From assembly GCA_022605955.1 (NCBI GenBank), contig JAKCOZ010000021.1, positions 14,682,161 through 14,746,160 of the forward strand: a stretch of 64,000 nucleotides of DNA, written 5' to 3'. Below, piece after piece: positions 47,246-58,464 of this stretch; the stretch's first letter is position 1; each line of letters starts with the position of its first letter. This DNA comes from Rallus limicola. Taxonomy: Eukaryota > Chordata > Aves > Gruiformes > Rallidae. The notes under the pieces were generated by a model that did no database searches, had not been told where the DNA came from, and saw only the letters and a program-made list of their open reading frames with translations. Made by a program: the position numbers and the translations under genes.

Positions 47246-47849
47246 CTTATTTCCCCATCTGTCCCATTGCACAGCCCTGGGAACATCTCCCCATCCCACC
47301 ATGGCTGCCTACCCCAGCCTGTACCCCCTACCCTGCCCTAACTTCTGCCTCCCAGCACAGGGCTGTACTTCCATGCTTGTTCCCTCAGCTTAGCACCCAG
47401 TTCTCCCAGTCCTCATTCCCCGCAGGACGCCTCCATCGTGCACCCCGCTGTGAGACCTCATCGCCCCAGCTCAGGGTGGGATTGGGGCTTCCCAGGGTGC
47501 AGGAGCGGATGCACAGAGCAGCCCGGAGCCAGCGAGTTGCTGGGGGGATGCCAGTCTCCAGCTGGCACACACAGTCCTCGCGCTGTAGCTAAACCTCCTC
47601 CGTGAAGCGTGGCCAACACCAGATGTTCTGATATCATTAGTCAGGCTTGGGAAAAAATCATGGGAACTTAGGAAAAAACCATTACTCTGGGAGCTAATTG
47701 ATATTCTGCATTTGGAGCCTATGAACATCCAACTTGAGTCATATGCCTGGATATTTTTTTTTCTATATTTTCTTTTCCTGCAGCCATAATGCCAGAAAGA
47801 AATTCACTGAGAAGATAAGCAAGGTGCATATTCACCTGACTCCAGAGAC

Positions 47850-48028
47850 TGGGTCAGGCATTGGGACAGGCTGCCCAGGAGGGTGGTGGAGTCACCATCC
47901 CTGGAGGGGTTTAAAAGGCGTGTGGATGAAGTGCTTGGGGACATGGTCTGGAGGTGGGCTGGGCAGGGTTAGGCTGTGGTTGGATTCAGTGATCAAAAGA
48001 GTCTCTTCCAACCCAGGTGATTCTATTA
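47850..48028 (+). mobile_element. CR1 3' fragment, older subfamily
   Basis: Sense, about 180 bp: GACAGGCTGCCCAGGAGGGT through TCTCTTCCAACCCAGGTGATT. Diverged from subfamilies A-C. Confidence 0.85.
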
Positions 48029-50390
48029 CTGACAGAATATCTGACTTGCCATTCATGCAGTGGAGGGATCCCTGTCCCCTGATGTGGTCTGGCTGAGCAT
48101 TAGGCACCTGACATAGATTTTCCTCACCCACACAGGCTCTTTCAGTGGTTGTGACTGACACTGGACAAGAGATGGGGGAAAGGTGGTTCCTGTCACCCAT
48201 CTCAGACTGAGCAAAGTTACCATCTAAAAGGTGCGTGTCTGTCTTCATCTGCAAGTGACCTGCACAGCATTGGCTGAGGCTACCTGATCTGTGTGACTGC
48301 TAAGGCTGCAGATCAAACAAAATTGTCTGGACTGGCTTCAGATCTGGGACTTGATACTACCTATGGCTATAAAATGAGAAGGAATAACCACATCTAGACA
48401 AGAGGCTTCTTGATCTAAGTCATTTGGAGATTAATTGTGAACAAAAGAAATAGCTATCCTTCCAGACACAACAAACCCACAGTGGGGGGGGGGGGGACAC
48501 ACAAATAAAAGGAATTACCCTGGTAAATGAGTCTCAAACAGGAGAAAGTGAATCAGCATCCCAGATGTATTTATGCTTTAAGGTGATTATCTCAGCTCCC
48601 TTCATTAACATGATAACAGCAGACTCTGCAAACAGGCGCAGGGTAATACTGTAGATGTCTGCACTTTCGTTTTGCAGAAGACAGCTGCCTGGGAGAATGG
48701 GATTATTCGTGGAGAGCGAGAGCTGAAACTCCTCCTTGCTGATTCAACCAAAACAGGCTGTGGTGATTGCACTCGCCTCATCTTGTTTAGTAAGGAAGCA
48801 CCCGAGCGCAATGGCAACGCAGTAGAAATCTGCAAACACAGAACAGACAAACTCCATCCACGTGTGATTCCAGGCCTGGTGCTCAGCATCTGTTCCCCTT
48901 CCTGCCTGGAAAATAGCGGTCGGTTTATTCTCTGCACAAAAATATTGTTCAAATAAAAGCTGGGTAAATAATTTCTGGTTATTGCTGGAGCAGCTGTGCT
49001 GTGGGCAGAGAGCTTGGGAAGGTGGGGGGGGGGGGGTGTGTGCTGTGCCTCCCTGCAAACTGTCACTAATGCAGGGAGGGATATCCGGCAGCAGCTGCTC
49101 TGCAGCAAGTCCCCAAGAACACCAGAAAGAGCTTGAGGAGTGTTTTAGGGATTCCCAAAATACCCTGAGTCCTCTCAGGTGTATTCACGACTCCTCCCAG
49201 CCTTTCTCTACCAGGATCTGTGAGACTTTGCAGCCCTTCCTTTCCAGAGAGAGATTTAGCCAGGAGAAGCCCATTACAAGTCCCCACCTGTGTGCCTGTA
49301 CCCCAAAGATGCCAGGCAGCAGAGCCACAGGGAGGGACTAACTGAAGGGAGACAGTCACCCCTAAGGGACAGGTTATTTTCTGCACCTCTGACTCCCACA
49401 CCTCTCTGTGGTATGTGGCCCAAATCATGTGCTAAGGAGGGTGGTTAACAGAAGAGTCTTGCCAAGCCCAAGATGGCATGGGCTCAACCCCCAGCTTCCC
49501 ACTGGTTCTGCTCCTCTGGGATGTTTTTCCCCTCTGGGTTCTTTGAGAAATGGAGTTACTGAAGAAAACACCTCCGTGTAGGTGATAGCACAGGGCTGGG
49601 GCTCTGGAGGACACCCAAAGTTAGTCAATAATATTACAAAATTATGCAGATTCAGAAAACCAGAGCATTGGGTATTTCATGGGGCTGCGATTGCTGATTC
49701 TTTGTGCTTTAAAAAAACCCTTCCCTTCATCCTTACAGCTCACCTGGGGCTTTGTTATCCATGAGTTACAGCAGCAGTAGATCAGTAACTCACCCCTATG
49801 TCTGTTGTCTCCAAATGCGTGTGGGCAGCATCCCCAGCTCAGGGAGCCCCAGCAGCCTCCCGGGGCAAAGCAAGCCAAGCAGGGTTGGGAAAGAGGGGCC
49901 CGGTGGCTCTGGTGAAATCCCAGCGTTGATACATTTCCCAGCCATGTACCACAAGGTGTCTCCAGCAGCACAGGCATTGCAGCGGGGTTTGGAGGTCGCA
50001 CCTCAGCATCTTACCCTGGGCAGGCACACTCGCCAGTGCAAACCCTGGCTGAACTCTAAGCAACCCCCAGCTCTACAGCCTGACCAGTAAGAGTCAGGTC
50101 TCCATCCTCCGTCAGATGAGATAGCTAATTGCTGAGAGCAAGCAAATTTCCTGAGGGTGAGCTGAAGCTGGGATTTTTCTTGCTTCTTGTCTTTATTTCT
50201 CAGTGGTTTACAGATTCCCCCTTCCTTTTTCCATTTACAAACATTTCTGATACACTGGCAGGCACAAATTAACTTCTGAAGCCCATCTTAGTGATGATGA
50301 GTTAAAATGGGATGGTTTTATTTCTTTGAAAGGGCAAACAGCAAAAATGCCTCGTGGTGCCCACTTCAGGGCCCAGCAGGCTGAGCGCAT

Positions 50391-50830
50391 GTGGAGCAGC
50401 TCCCCTGCAAAGAGAGGCTGAGGGAGCTGGGCTGGAGCAGCCTGGAGAAGAGAAGGCTGTGGGGGGACCTCATTGCAGCCTGCCAGTCCCTGAAGGGAGC
50501 AGAGGAACAGGAGGGGATTGGGCTTGTTCAAGGGCAGAGCCTGGCAGGACAAGGGGGCTGGAGTGAAGCTGGAGGAGGGAAGGGTTAAATTGGATCTTAG
50601 GGGGAAGTTCTTTGCAGAGAGAGTGGTGAGGGGCTGGCAGGGGCTGCCCAGAGAGGGGGTGGGTGCCCCGTCCCTGGGGGTGTTGAAGGCCAGGTTGGCT
50701 GGGGCCCTGGGCACCCTTGTGTAGCTCCAGGCCTGGAGGTTGGTGTCCCTGCCTGTGGCAGGGGGTTGGAGCTCTGTGATCCTTGGTGTCCCTTCCAACC
50801 CAGCCCAGTCTGGGATTCTATGATTCTATG
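50391..50830 (+). mobile_element. CR1 3' fragment, subfamily B
   Basis: Sense, about 440 bp: GTGGAGCAGCTCCCCTGC through GGGATTCTATGATTCTATG. The 3' end is complete. Confidence 0.92.
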
Positions 50831-50953
50831 TGCTCAGGCAGCCTGAACTGCAGCCTTGTAATACAGGTGGCTGTTTAAGTCAACAGGGTAATTTGTGGGT
50901 GACTGGATGGCACACATAAATTAAGAGCTGGACAAGCATTAAATAATAAGTAG

Positions 50954-50968
50954 TTGTTGTTGTTGTTG

Positions 50969-51027
<59 letters not shown>

Positions 51028-51028
51028 T
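50954..51028. repeat. (TTG)n(TTA)n compound microsatellite
   Basis: About six TTG units run into about eighteen TTA units. It begins 120 bp after a CR1 3' end. Confidence 0.97.
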
Positions 51029-51884
51029 TGCAAAATATGGTCCATTGCTTTTTCTGGTCAGTTTGGCACAATACCACCTTTAGGAGAGTATCCTATATAC
51101 ACAAGCATTCATGCACACTTAAGCACGTATATAAATACATAGGGACTCATCCCTTTACACTAATACTATTACACACTTGTGGCAAACCACCCAAGATCCT
51201 CCTGCCTGTGCAAAGGGCATTTTTTAAATATATATAGATATATATGTGTGTGTGTGTCTCCTAAAGCTGTCCTCTTGCCTCACTGCATCAAAGGGCTCTG
51301 TGAGTAATTGCTGAAGCAAGAGGAAGAACATATGTCTTGATTTCTGCTGTACTGCACCGTGCATAACCACTGCCACTTGGAAAAAAGGACCCATAAAGAC
51401 CTGGATTCATCTCACTTAAGTGCATCGTCAAAGGAAAGCAGCCAGGAGATGGTGCAGCCTGGCTGAGAGTGGGAGAAAGCGTCACCAGAGGTCCCTGCTG
51501 TTGGGGACACGGAGTAGGGAAGTGCTTCATCTCTTCTCAGTACTGCCAGGAGCACGGTGAGCCCCGTCCAGCATCCTGTCTCTCTCCTGTCTCCTTATGG
51601 CCCCAACTGTCATGATTTAGGAGGGGGTTGCAAATTGAAAACCTCAAAAATCAAGTGTTTTGTATTTAGGGGGAAGAAAATGATTCATGGATCTTTCAGG
51701 TGGTTCATGGATTAAATGAAATCAATGGTTTTATGGATTAATAAATAACAGTACAGCAGGTCATATCACTGTTTATCACTGCTGCTTGGGCTTTGGTTGC
51801 CCTACATGTTCCACCTGCAGGCTCATCTGTTGAGCTGCACCAACCACATTGGTCTTTCTCCCTTTAAAAAGCACAAGGGCTCAG

Positions 51885-52290
51885 CTATCCTGCTCAGAAG
51901 GCCCTTCCAAAACTTCCCTCCTCCAGCAATAGGAAAGCATCTTCTGATTTCCAATGGGAATTTATTCCTGGCCAAAATGAGCTTTATTTGATCTCCTGCC
52001 CATATTATCCTCTAACATAAATCATTTCCCTTCCTCCCACCCTGAATGTATTCATGAAGGGTAATCATATCCCCTCTTAACCTTTGTTTTTCTAGGCTAA
52101 ACGAGCCAAGCTCTTTTAATCTCCTCTCCTAAGATAGGTTCTCTGTTCTGCTAATCACCCTGCCAGTCCTTCCCTGCACCTGTTCAAGGAGAAATTAATC
52201 TTTTCTTTTTCCAAAGAGAGGTCCCAGAACTGTTCATAATATCCCACACGAGGTCCTACCAACACCAGTACTAATATTTCACTGTGTCTA
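51885..52290 (-). mobile_element. Ancient, strongly diverged CR1-type LINE remnant
   Basis: Antisense words such as TCATATCCCCTCTTAACC, TTTTCTAGGCTAAACGAGCC and CACCTGTTCAAGG match the old amniote CR1/L3-like consensus as I remember it. It lacks the modern avian 3' end. Boundaries are approximate. Confidence 0.65.
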
Positions 52291-53178
52291 CTGGATAAAT
52301 GGTCTCTTGCATGAACCTTTTTGCACAGCAGATTGAAAATAGATACAAATCCATAAACCAATAACCATAATGCAGTCTCACTGAAGGAGATCACTGTTTT
52401 TCTTGGAAGAGCATTCTGCTCCTTAATCCTTGTGGGTCCTGGTCCTTAGGCAAGACTTAATGAGTGGTTTTCCATGTTTCCTTTACCCAGGATGAGCATC
52501 AGGACCTTGTGTTAAAGGAGACACTGAGAGAAGCCTTGTCTATGTTTCACTCAAACATTGCTCTGGCAGTAAATTCTCTTTGAAATCCAGGCTGAGGGTT
52601 TGAACTACGAAGATGCAGAGTCAAATGATGAAAAGCATTTTGCATTTGTCTCTTCTCCCTTCAAAATGATTTCCCAGTTTTACTTGGGGTTTAATTAAAT
52701 TTCTGTGACCCGGGCAAGGAGTTTAGCCTTTCTTGATTAATGCTCTTTTAGGTGGCTCTGATAAGAATTTAGCATCAACAACTGAGCTAACAAGCCCCAG
52801 TGAACAGTTTATAGCAGGAGACTAATTCTATTAACGCTTTGCAGTGTCAGGATTCCACTTGGAGCTCACAGTTAAGGAGGGAAGGAGTAAAAGTAGAATT
52901 TGGCAACTTAAATCACCAGGATTCAGCTTCTTTGTGGGCAGACCTCATCTGGAAACTATTTTAGCTGACAACATCAGAATTTCACCTGTTCTTTTATTAT
53001 ATATTTATAGGGGTTTTTTTTGTCTCCTGGCTGATGCTCTGCACTTTCTTGGCTCCTTGTGATAACGGCTGGGAATAAGGAGCAGAACTGAATGGTGGTG
53101 CTGATAAGAGAAATTAAAGGGTAATGTGATGACATGATACTGGGGTAGGGGCTCTGCAGTTAGCCCTGCCCATGCTGG

Positions 53179-53667
53179 ATGTGTACCAGAGTACAGGATG
53201 GTCAGGACAAAGATGCTTGTGCTGACAGTTGCAAATTAGTCTGTTGTGAGGGGAAAATTGAGGTTAACGCTCTGCAGAAACGTTTCTGTTACTTTTTGGT
53301 GACAACAGAAATACCTTGGCTCCCTGTTGTGCCATTCAGTGCTAAAGAAGCCTGGTTGACTCACAAGCTTTTTCTCTCTTTCCCTCTCCTACCTACCCTT
53401 CTTAAAGTACCACTGAAATCTCATTCTGCTAAGACACAGCCTGATGTCATTAAACTGGAATGTAAAGTCTTGGCCAAGACATCACAGTTCATATACCTGT
53501 CCAGAGCTTCTCATCTCCAGTACCTCAGAGACCCAATTTTGTACCTGTCTGATTTGATTTGCCCACAAACCTCCTGCAAGTGTCTCCTTTGTAGGAGCCT
53601 GCAGAAGCCAAAATATTGTTTCAGAGATGTTGTTTTGCTTTCTGACCTGGGAATTCATCACAGATAA
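53179..53667 (+). other. Unassigned 162-codon open frame, probably non-coding
   Basis: This intergenic open frame lies outside any CR1. It has no signal peptide, repeat or domain that I recognise, and no evident promoter or splice context. Chance is the likelier explanation. Confidence 0.15.
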
Positions 53668-54567
53668 GTTCAGTCAACCAGATCACCTGGAAGTTACCTG
53701 AAAACAAGGGAACATGCTGCTCTCTGGGTTGGTGGCAGAACTACAGTCACACCACATGGTGCAAGGTAACAATGAGCATCTGCCACTGACCTGCAGGCAC
53801 CTGTCAGCGCTTCTTATGTTAACAGAGAGCTCAGGTGCTTTTCTTCATTGCTGGCCAGTATCTGGCCTGTCAACCTCTCTTACTTCCTCAAGGGAACCAC
53901 TTAGGTCTCCCTGTCATTTCTGCTTTACCAGGTCCACTTGGCTCTGCTGCCCTCCGAGGTTTGAGGAGGACCAGGGATGCCCACAGGCAAAGGGTCACTT
54001 CCAAGGCTGGTGGCTGTGTGAGGAGCGTGGGCTCTGTAGAGGAGCTGTGGCTCCATCGGGGCAGAGCTCTTCAGGAGCCTTCCAGCACCCTTTGCTGCCT
54101 TCAGAGCTGTTTCTTCTGCTGTCCTCAAGAACAGGGACAGGTGCTAAGTGCTGCTGGAACTGGTGTCCCAAGGGAGGCTGGAGGCAGAGGCCGCCTGGCA
54201 GGGCTGGGTGCCTGTACCCATATACTCGCCTGTGCTGAGGTCTGTCCCCCAAGCTCACACTACATGCCTCTTGTTATTTTATTTACTTTATAAAGCAGGT
54301 TAACAATTTGATTAAATTATTTAGGTGATTCGATTACCTCTGCTGTCAGAGCAGCCATCCAGGGGGATTAGCAGTGTCTCTGCCCCCCCATCAGCAGGAG
54401 CTGGCAGGGGGCACAACGTCCCACATCACACACTGCCTCCTGCTCCAGCCCTAGCCCCTGGGCACTTCGTTTGGGTGACAGCTCTTTGCTGTCCATGGGT
54501 GAAACCAATGACAGAACATGCCAAGGGTGCTCAGACGCTGTCCCTTGCTGCCCCCACACGAGTTTTG

Positions 54568-54655
54568 CTGCAGCATCGCTGCGAATGGCAGTGGTCATCA
54601 GGGGAGCACGCTCACAGGGGACTCCACCCGTTAGCTCCCATCCTCTTTATACTGA
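54568..54655 (+). repeat. Unique flank that recurs at 57736-57822 (copy 1)
   Basis: An 88-bp non-CR1 segment, CTGCAGCATCGCTGCGAATG to CCTCTTTATACTGA, immediately upstream of a CR1. It matches 57736-57822 with about nine differences. Confidence 0.85.
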
Positions 54656-55158
54656 GGAGTGTTGTGTCCAGTTCTAGGCTCCCTGGGATCAACCAGCCAG
54701 GGATCTCCTGGAGAGAGTCCAGAGGAGGCTGTGGAGATGCTGAAGGGCCTGGAGCATCTCCCCTGTGAGGAAAGGCTGAGGGAGCTGGGGCTGTTCAGCC
54801 TGGAGAGAAGAAGACTAAGGGGGGACCTGATGAATGTTTCTCACTAGCTGAAGGATGGGATGCAGGGGGACATGGGCAGCCCCTTGTCAGTGTCTGTGGG
54901 GACAGGACAAGGGGCAATGGCTGCAAGTTAGAGCAGAGGGAGTTGCCCAGCAACGTGGGGAAGAACTTTTGCCCAGTGAGGGTGAGGGAGCCCTGGGCCA
55001 GGCTGCCCAGGGGGGTGTGGAGTCTCCATCTCTGGAGAGATTCCAGCCCCATCTGGACGCCGCCCTGTGCAAGATGAGCTGGGGAGCTGCTTTGGCAGGG
55101 GGTTGGACCCCAGGAGCTCTCCAGGGCCCTTCCAACCCCTAGGATCCTGTGTTTCTAT
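54656..55158 (+). mobile_element. CR1 3' fragment, subfamily A
   Basis: Sense, about 500 bp, from GGAGTGTTGTGTCCAGTTCT to CCAACCCCTAGGATCCTGTG. Its 5' truncation point is the same as in the copy at 57823-58320. Confidence 0.92.
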
Positions 55159-57537
55159 ATCTAAGGCCCGGATGGTCCCCAATACCAGATCACAGCAGGG
55201 ACCGAACTAAGACCTATGTTTCCTCCCCTGAAAACATGAAGACTCACTGAGAAATCACAGATGAGGGAGACTCTGACAACACTCCTGACCTCTCAGGACA
55301 AGAGGCAGCTGAAGCATCAGTCCCTGAAGGCCTCCTCCCCTTGCCATGCTGCTGAGGCCAGGATCACTGTGGGAGCCACGTCTGAAGCAACCGGCGAGCG
55401 CTGACAAAGATCCTCCTGCCTTCATCTCTACAGCTGTTGAAAATGGCCCCGTGCACAAAGGGCAGCGTCCTCATTAAATCTGGTGGAGGGTTGCCATGTG
55501 GCCAGCAGAAATTTTGGTTTTGTTTTATTTCCATAAGCGGCAGGGTAATATATTCACCACCTCCAAATGGAATGGGGTGACAGATGGGAGCTGGGCTCCA
55601 GCTTTCATGGGAAAGGCTCCTCTCAGCAGGGAGGCAGTAAGTTTCCCACCTAATCTTCTGTAACCTTCAGACTGCTAGCAACTGTAAGAAGCAAAGCAAT
55701 GGGTAGTTATTAAATTAATGACTTCATCCCCAAGCTGGTAATAAATATTTTACAGTTTTATCTCTCCACCCTGTAGACTGCTCTAGACAGACTAGACTGT
55801 TTATTAATCTAGCTTCTGGATTTATGTTATTTAATTGCCAAACAGCCTCAGCACGGTTGGGCTGGGTTATTAAATGTTGAAGCCTGAGGAGGAGTCTACT
55901 GGCAAATGGCAAAATCTGAGGAGTTGATCCTTGAGCTTGGACTCTGTGAGCTTCAGGCCAAAACCAGCTCCCCTGCAGTGCTAAGGCTGGATTTGTCCTT
56001 GTTTGAGACTAAACACTTTGTCCATTGCCTCGTGCTCATTTTGGGTGGACTCTGAGACTCCCTGGGAGTAAGGAAGAGGCAAGGAAAAGCTTTGGCCCAT
56101 ACTGGCTTCAATAAGGCCATGCTGGAGTTAGCCAAGGCCACAGTGCTGTGGGATCAGACATCGTATCTTAGTGTGGACCAGTCCTGCCCAGGGTGGTCCA
56201 GCCCTTCGTGCTAGTCCTGGAGCTCAGGCACTATCCCTTCATGGCTGGCTTTCTTCAGATCATTGCAGATAGTCACTGATTTTCAAACAATAGAGCGTTG
56301 CAGATGTATAAATGAAAGCAGGCTTCAGTGGTTGTCATACTTCCTTGGTGACAGGGTTGAAAATGTCTTCAAATCTGATACTACCATGTTTTCACAAGAA
56401 TTGGTGATTTATTCATCCCACTGAAAGAAGGGGATGAAGGCATCTGGAATAACGAGAGCTATTTGTCTGAAGAATGCCTCATCCACATGTTTTCCTGCAG
56501 CCTCAATCCCACGAGCCCTTCTGTACAAAGCGGAAGGTCGTTTCAGGATATATCTCCTCATAAAAGTGTAGGAGAAGTGAGTGTGTTAACAAGTGCAGGC
56601 CAGAGCCTTTAATCCAGCCAAGCTGTGATCAGTGCTGTTAGGGAGAGGAGTAGTTCCCAGCCATCAGCTGCTCCATTGGCTGAAGTGTCCTCTCCAGCCC
56701 ACCCAATTGCTCCCCTGCCTCAGCATCATCTTCCCAAGGCACAACAGGGGTGAATTTGAAGCCAGATGGCAGCTCTGAAGATCAAAGTTGCCTCCTCTCC
56801 CTGGCAACCTGATGGAGAAATAAGGCAACCCCATCCTGACTACCCAGCTGTTTGTTTTTCAGGACACCTTGGTCGTGGGAGCAGAGTGAGATGGACAGAG
56901 CCTTGAGGCCTCACCCAGAGAAGCTCTGGGGCAGGGGGACCAAAAATCAGTAAAAATGCATGAGGCTGGGAAAGGAGCCACTTCCTGAGCACACCCCAAA
57001 TCCATCACTGGAGCTCGTGGCTCCCTGGAAGAGCCTAGGTAAATGTTGTCAAGTGGAAGGTACCACTGGAGCAGGAGAATGGAGGGATGGGTCATTAGCA
57101 GCTTTTAACAATTAACAGTGGCATCAGTGAGGCCAAATGACTCTCTTGCTGGTCAATGATTTATCAAGAAACAAGCATGTGCTGACAGGTCTCTCTTCCC
57201 TTGCATGTCTGAAGCAAAAGCCCCGCTGCTCTCTGCTGTTGGTCCCTCACCCTACGCACACCGGAGGCGTAAGAGCTCTCCTAAGCACACCTATAAACTG
57301 ACAGTGTACCATCTTAAACCGATTCAATTCCCTGCCCTGCGATAAAGGGCGCCAGTTCAGAGAAGATAACATCTCCCAGTGATGGCTCCCAAAGCTGCAA
57401 TTGAACACAAACCTGAGCGCTCGATTATGTAGCACAGCCGATTCGTTAGGGAAGGACAAGCGAGCACGGCTATTAGCTCTGTCATCATAATCAAATATTG
57501 GCACAAGGAACTGCTCAGTGGTGCAAAGTCTAGTGAA

Positions 57538-57564
57538 CACCCCCCCCCCCCACCCCCACCCCCA
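57538..57564. repeat. C-rich tract
   Basis: An eleven-C run followed by CACCCCCACCCCCA; G-rich on the minus strand and possibly able to form G-quadruplex structure. Confidence 0.8.
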
Positions 57565-57628
57565 TAAAACAATTATGTGCCCTTCAGGAAAACAACGTGC
57601 CAGACAGTTGAGGTGAAGCACTGCATCA

Positions 57629-57735
57629 GCCTGGAGAAGAGAAGACTAAGGGGGGACCTGATGAATGTTTCTCACTAGCTGAAGGATGGGATGCAGGGGG
57701 ACATGGGCAGCCCCTTGTCAGTGTCTGTGGGGACA
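57629..57735 (+). mobile_element. CR1 internal fragment, subfamily A
   Basis: A sense internal piece, AGCCTGGAGAAGAGAAGACT to GTCAGTGTCTGTGGGGACA, lacking both the 5' part and the 3' end. It joins directly to the duplicated flank. Confidence 0.88.
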
Positions 57736-57822
57736 CTGCAGCGTCGCTGAGAATGGCAGTGGTCAGCAGGAGAGCATGCTCACAGGGGACTCCACCCATA
57801 ATATCCATCCTCTTTATACTGA
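57736..57822 (+). repeat. Unique flank that recurs at 54568-54655 (copy 2)
   Basis: An 87-bp segment matching the 5' flank of the CR1 at 54656, here between two CR1 pieces. Confidence 0.85.
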
Positions 57823-58320
57823 GGAGTGTTGTGTCCAGTGCTGGGCTCCCTGGGATCAACCAGCCAGGGATCTCCTGGAGAGAGTCCAGAGGAGGCTATG
57901 GAGATGCTGAAGGGCCTGGAGCATCTCCCCTGTGAGGAAAGGCTGAGGGAGCTGGGGCTGTTCAGCCTGGAGAGAAGAAGACTAAGGGGGCACCTGATGA
58001 ATGTTTCTCACTAGCTGAAGGATGGGATGCAGGGGGACATGGGCAGCCCCTTGTCAGTGTCTGTGGGGACAGGACAAAGGGCAATGGCTGCAAGTTCGAG
58101 CAGAGGAAGGTGCCCAGCAACCTGGGGAAGAACTTTTGCCCAGTGAGGGTGAGGGAGCCCTGGGCCAGGCTGCCCAGGGGGGTGTGGAGTCTCCATCTCT
58201 GGAGAGATTCCAGCCCCATCTGGACGCCGCCCTGTGCAAGATGAGCTGGGGAGCTGCTTTGGCAGGGGGTTGGACCCCAGGAGCTCTCCAGGGCCCTTCC
58301 AACCCCTGGGATCCTGTGAT
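57823..58320 (+). mobile_element. CR1 3' fragment, subfamily A
   Basis: Sense, about 500 bp, nearly identical to 54656-55158 and with the same 5' truncation. It ends about 145 nt from the inferred MYT1 poly(A) site. Confidence 0.92.
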
Positions 58321-58464
58321 ATCAAATCTAAATCCCCACAATTCCCAGGTTTGGGGTGGGAAACACACACCAACCCTCCACACCACGATGCGTGAGCCAG
58401 GACAAAGCCCAGCAGAGACACGTTGGGGACGTTGGCAGCAGCTTGAAGAAAGACCATGGGAACT

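Larger units (their letters stand above)
46251..58464. other. Intergenic interval PCMTD2 promoter to MYT1 3' end
   Basis: About 12 kb with CR1 pieces, microsatellites, G-runs near 48483-48494 and 49024-49037, and the duplicated block. I recognise no protein-coding gene or structured RNA. Confidence 0.7.

Noticed and set aside
50235..50798. A 187-codon proline- and serine-rich frame
   Set aside because: It is the antisense of a subfamily B CR1 and recurs at other B copies.
53714..54293. Overlapping 150-174-codon frames on the plus strand
   Set aside because: Several frames are open over the same GC-rich stretch, none recognisable, which indicates chance.
54655..55142. Recurring small proteins beginning [10 protein letters not shown] or [10 protein letters not shown]
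   Set aside because: The same peptides recur wherever a subfamily A CR1 3' region occurs; this is non-coding CR1 tail sequence.
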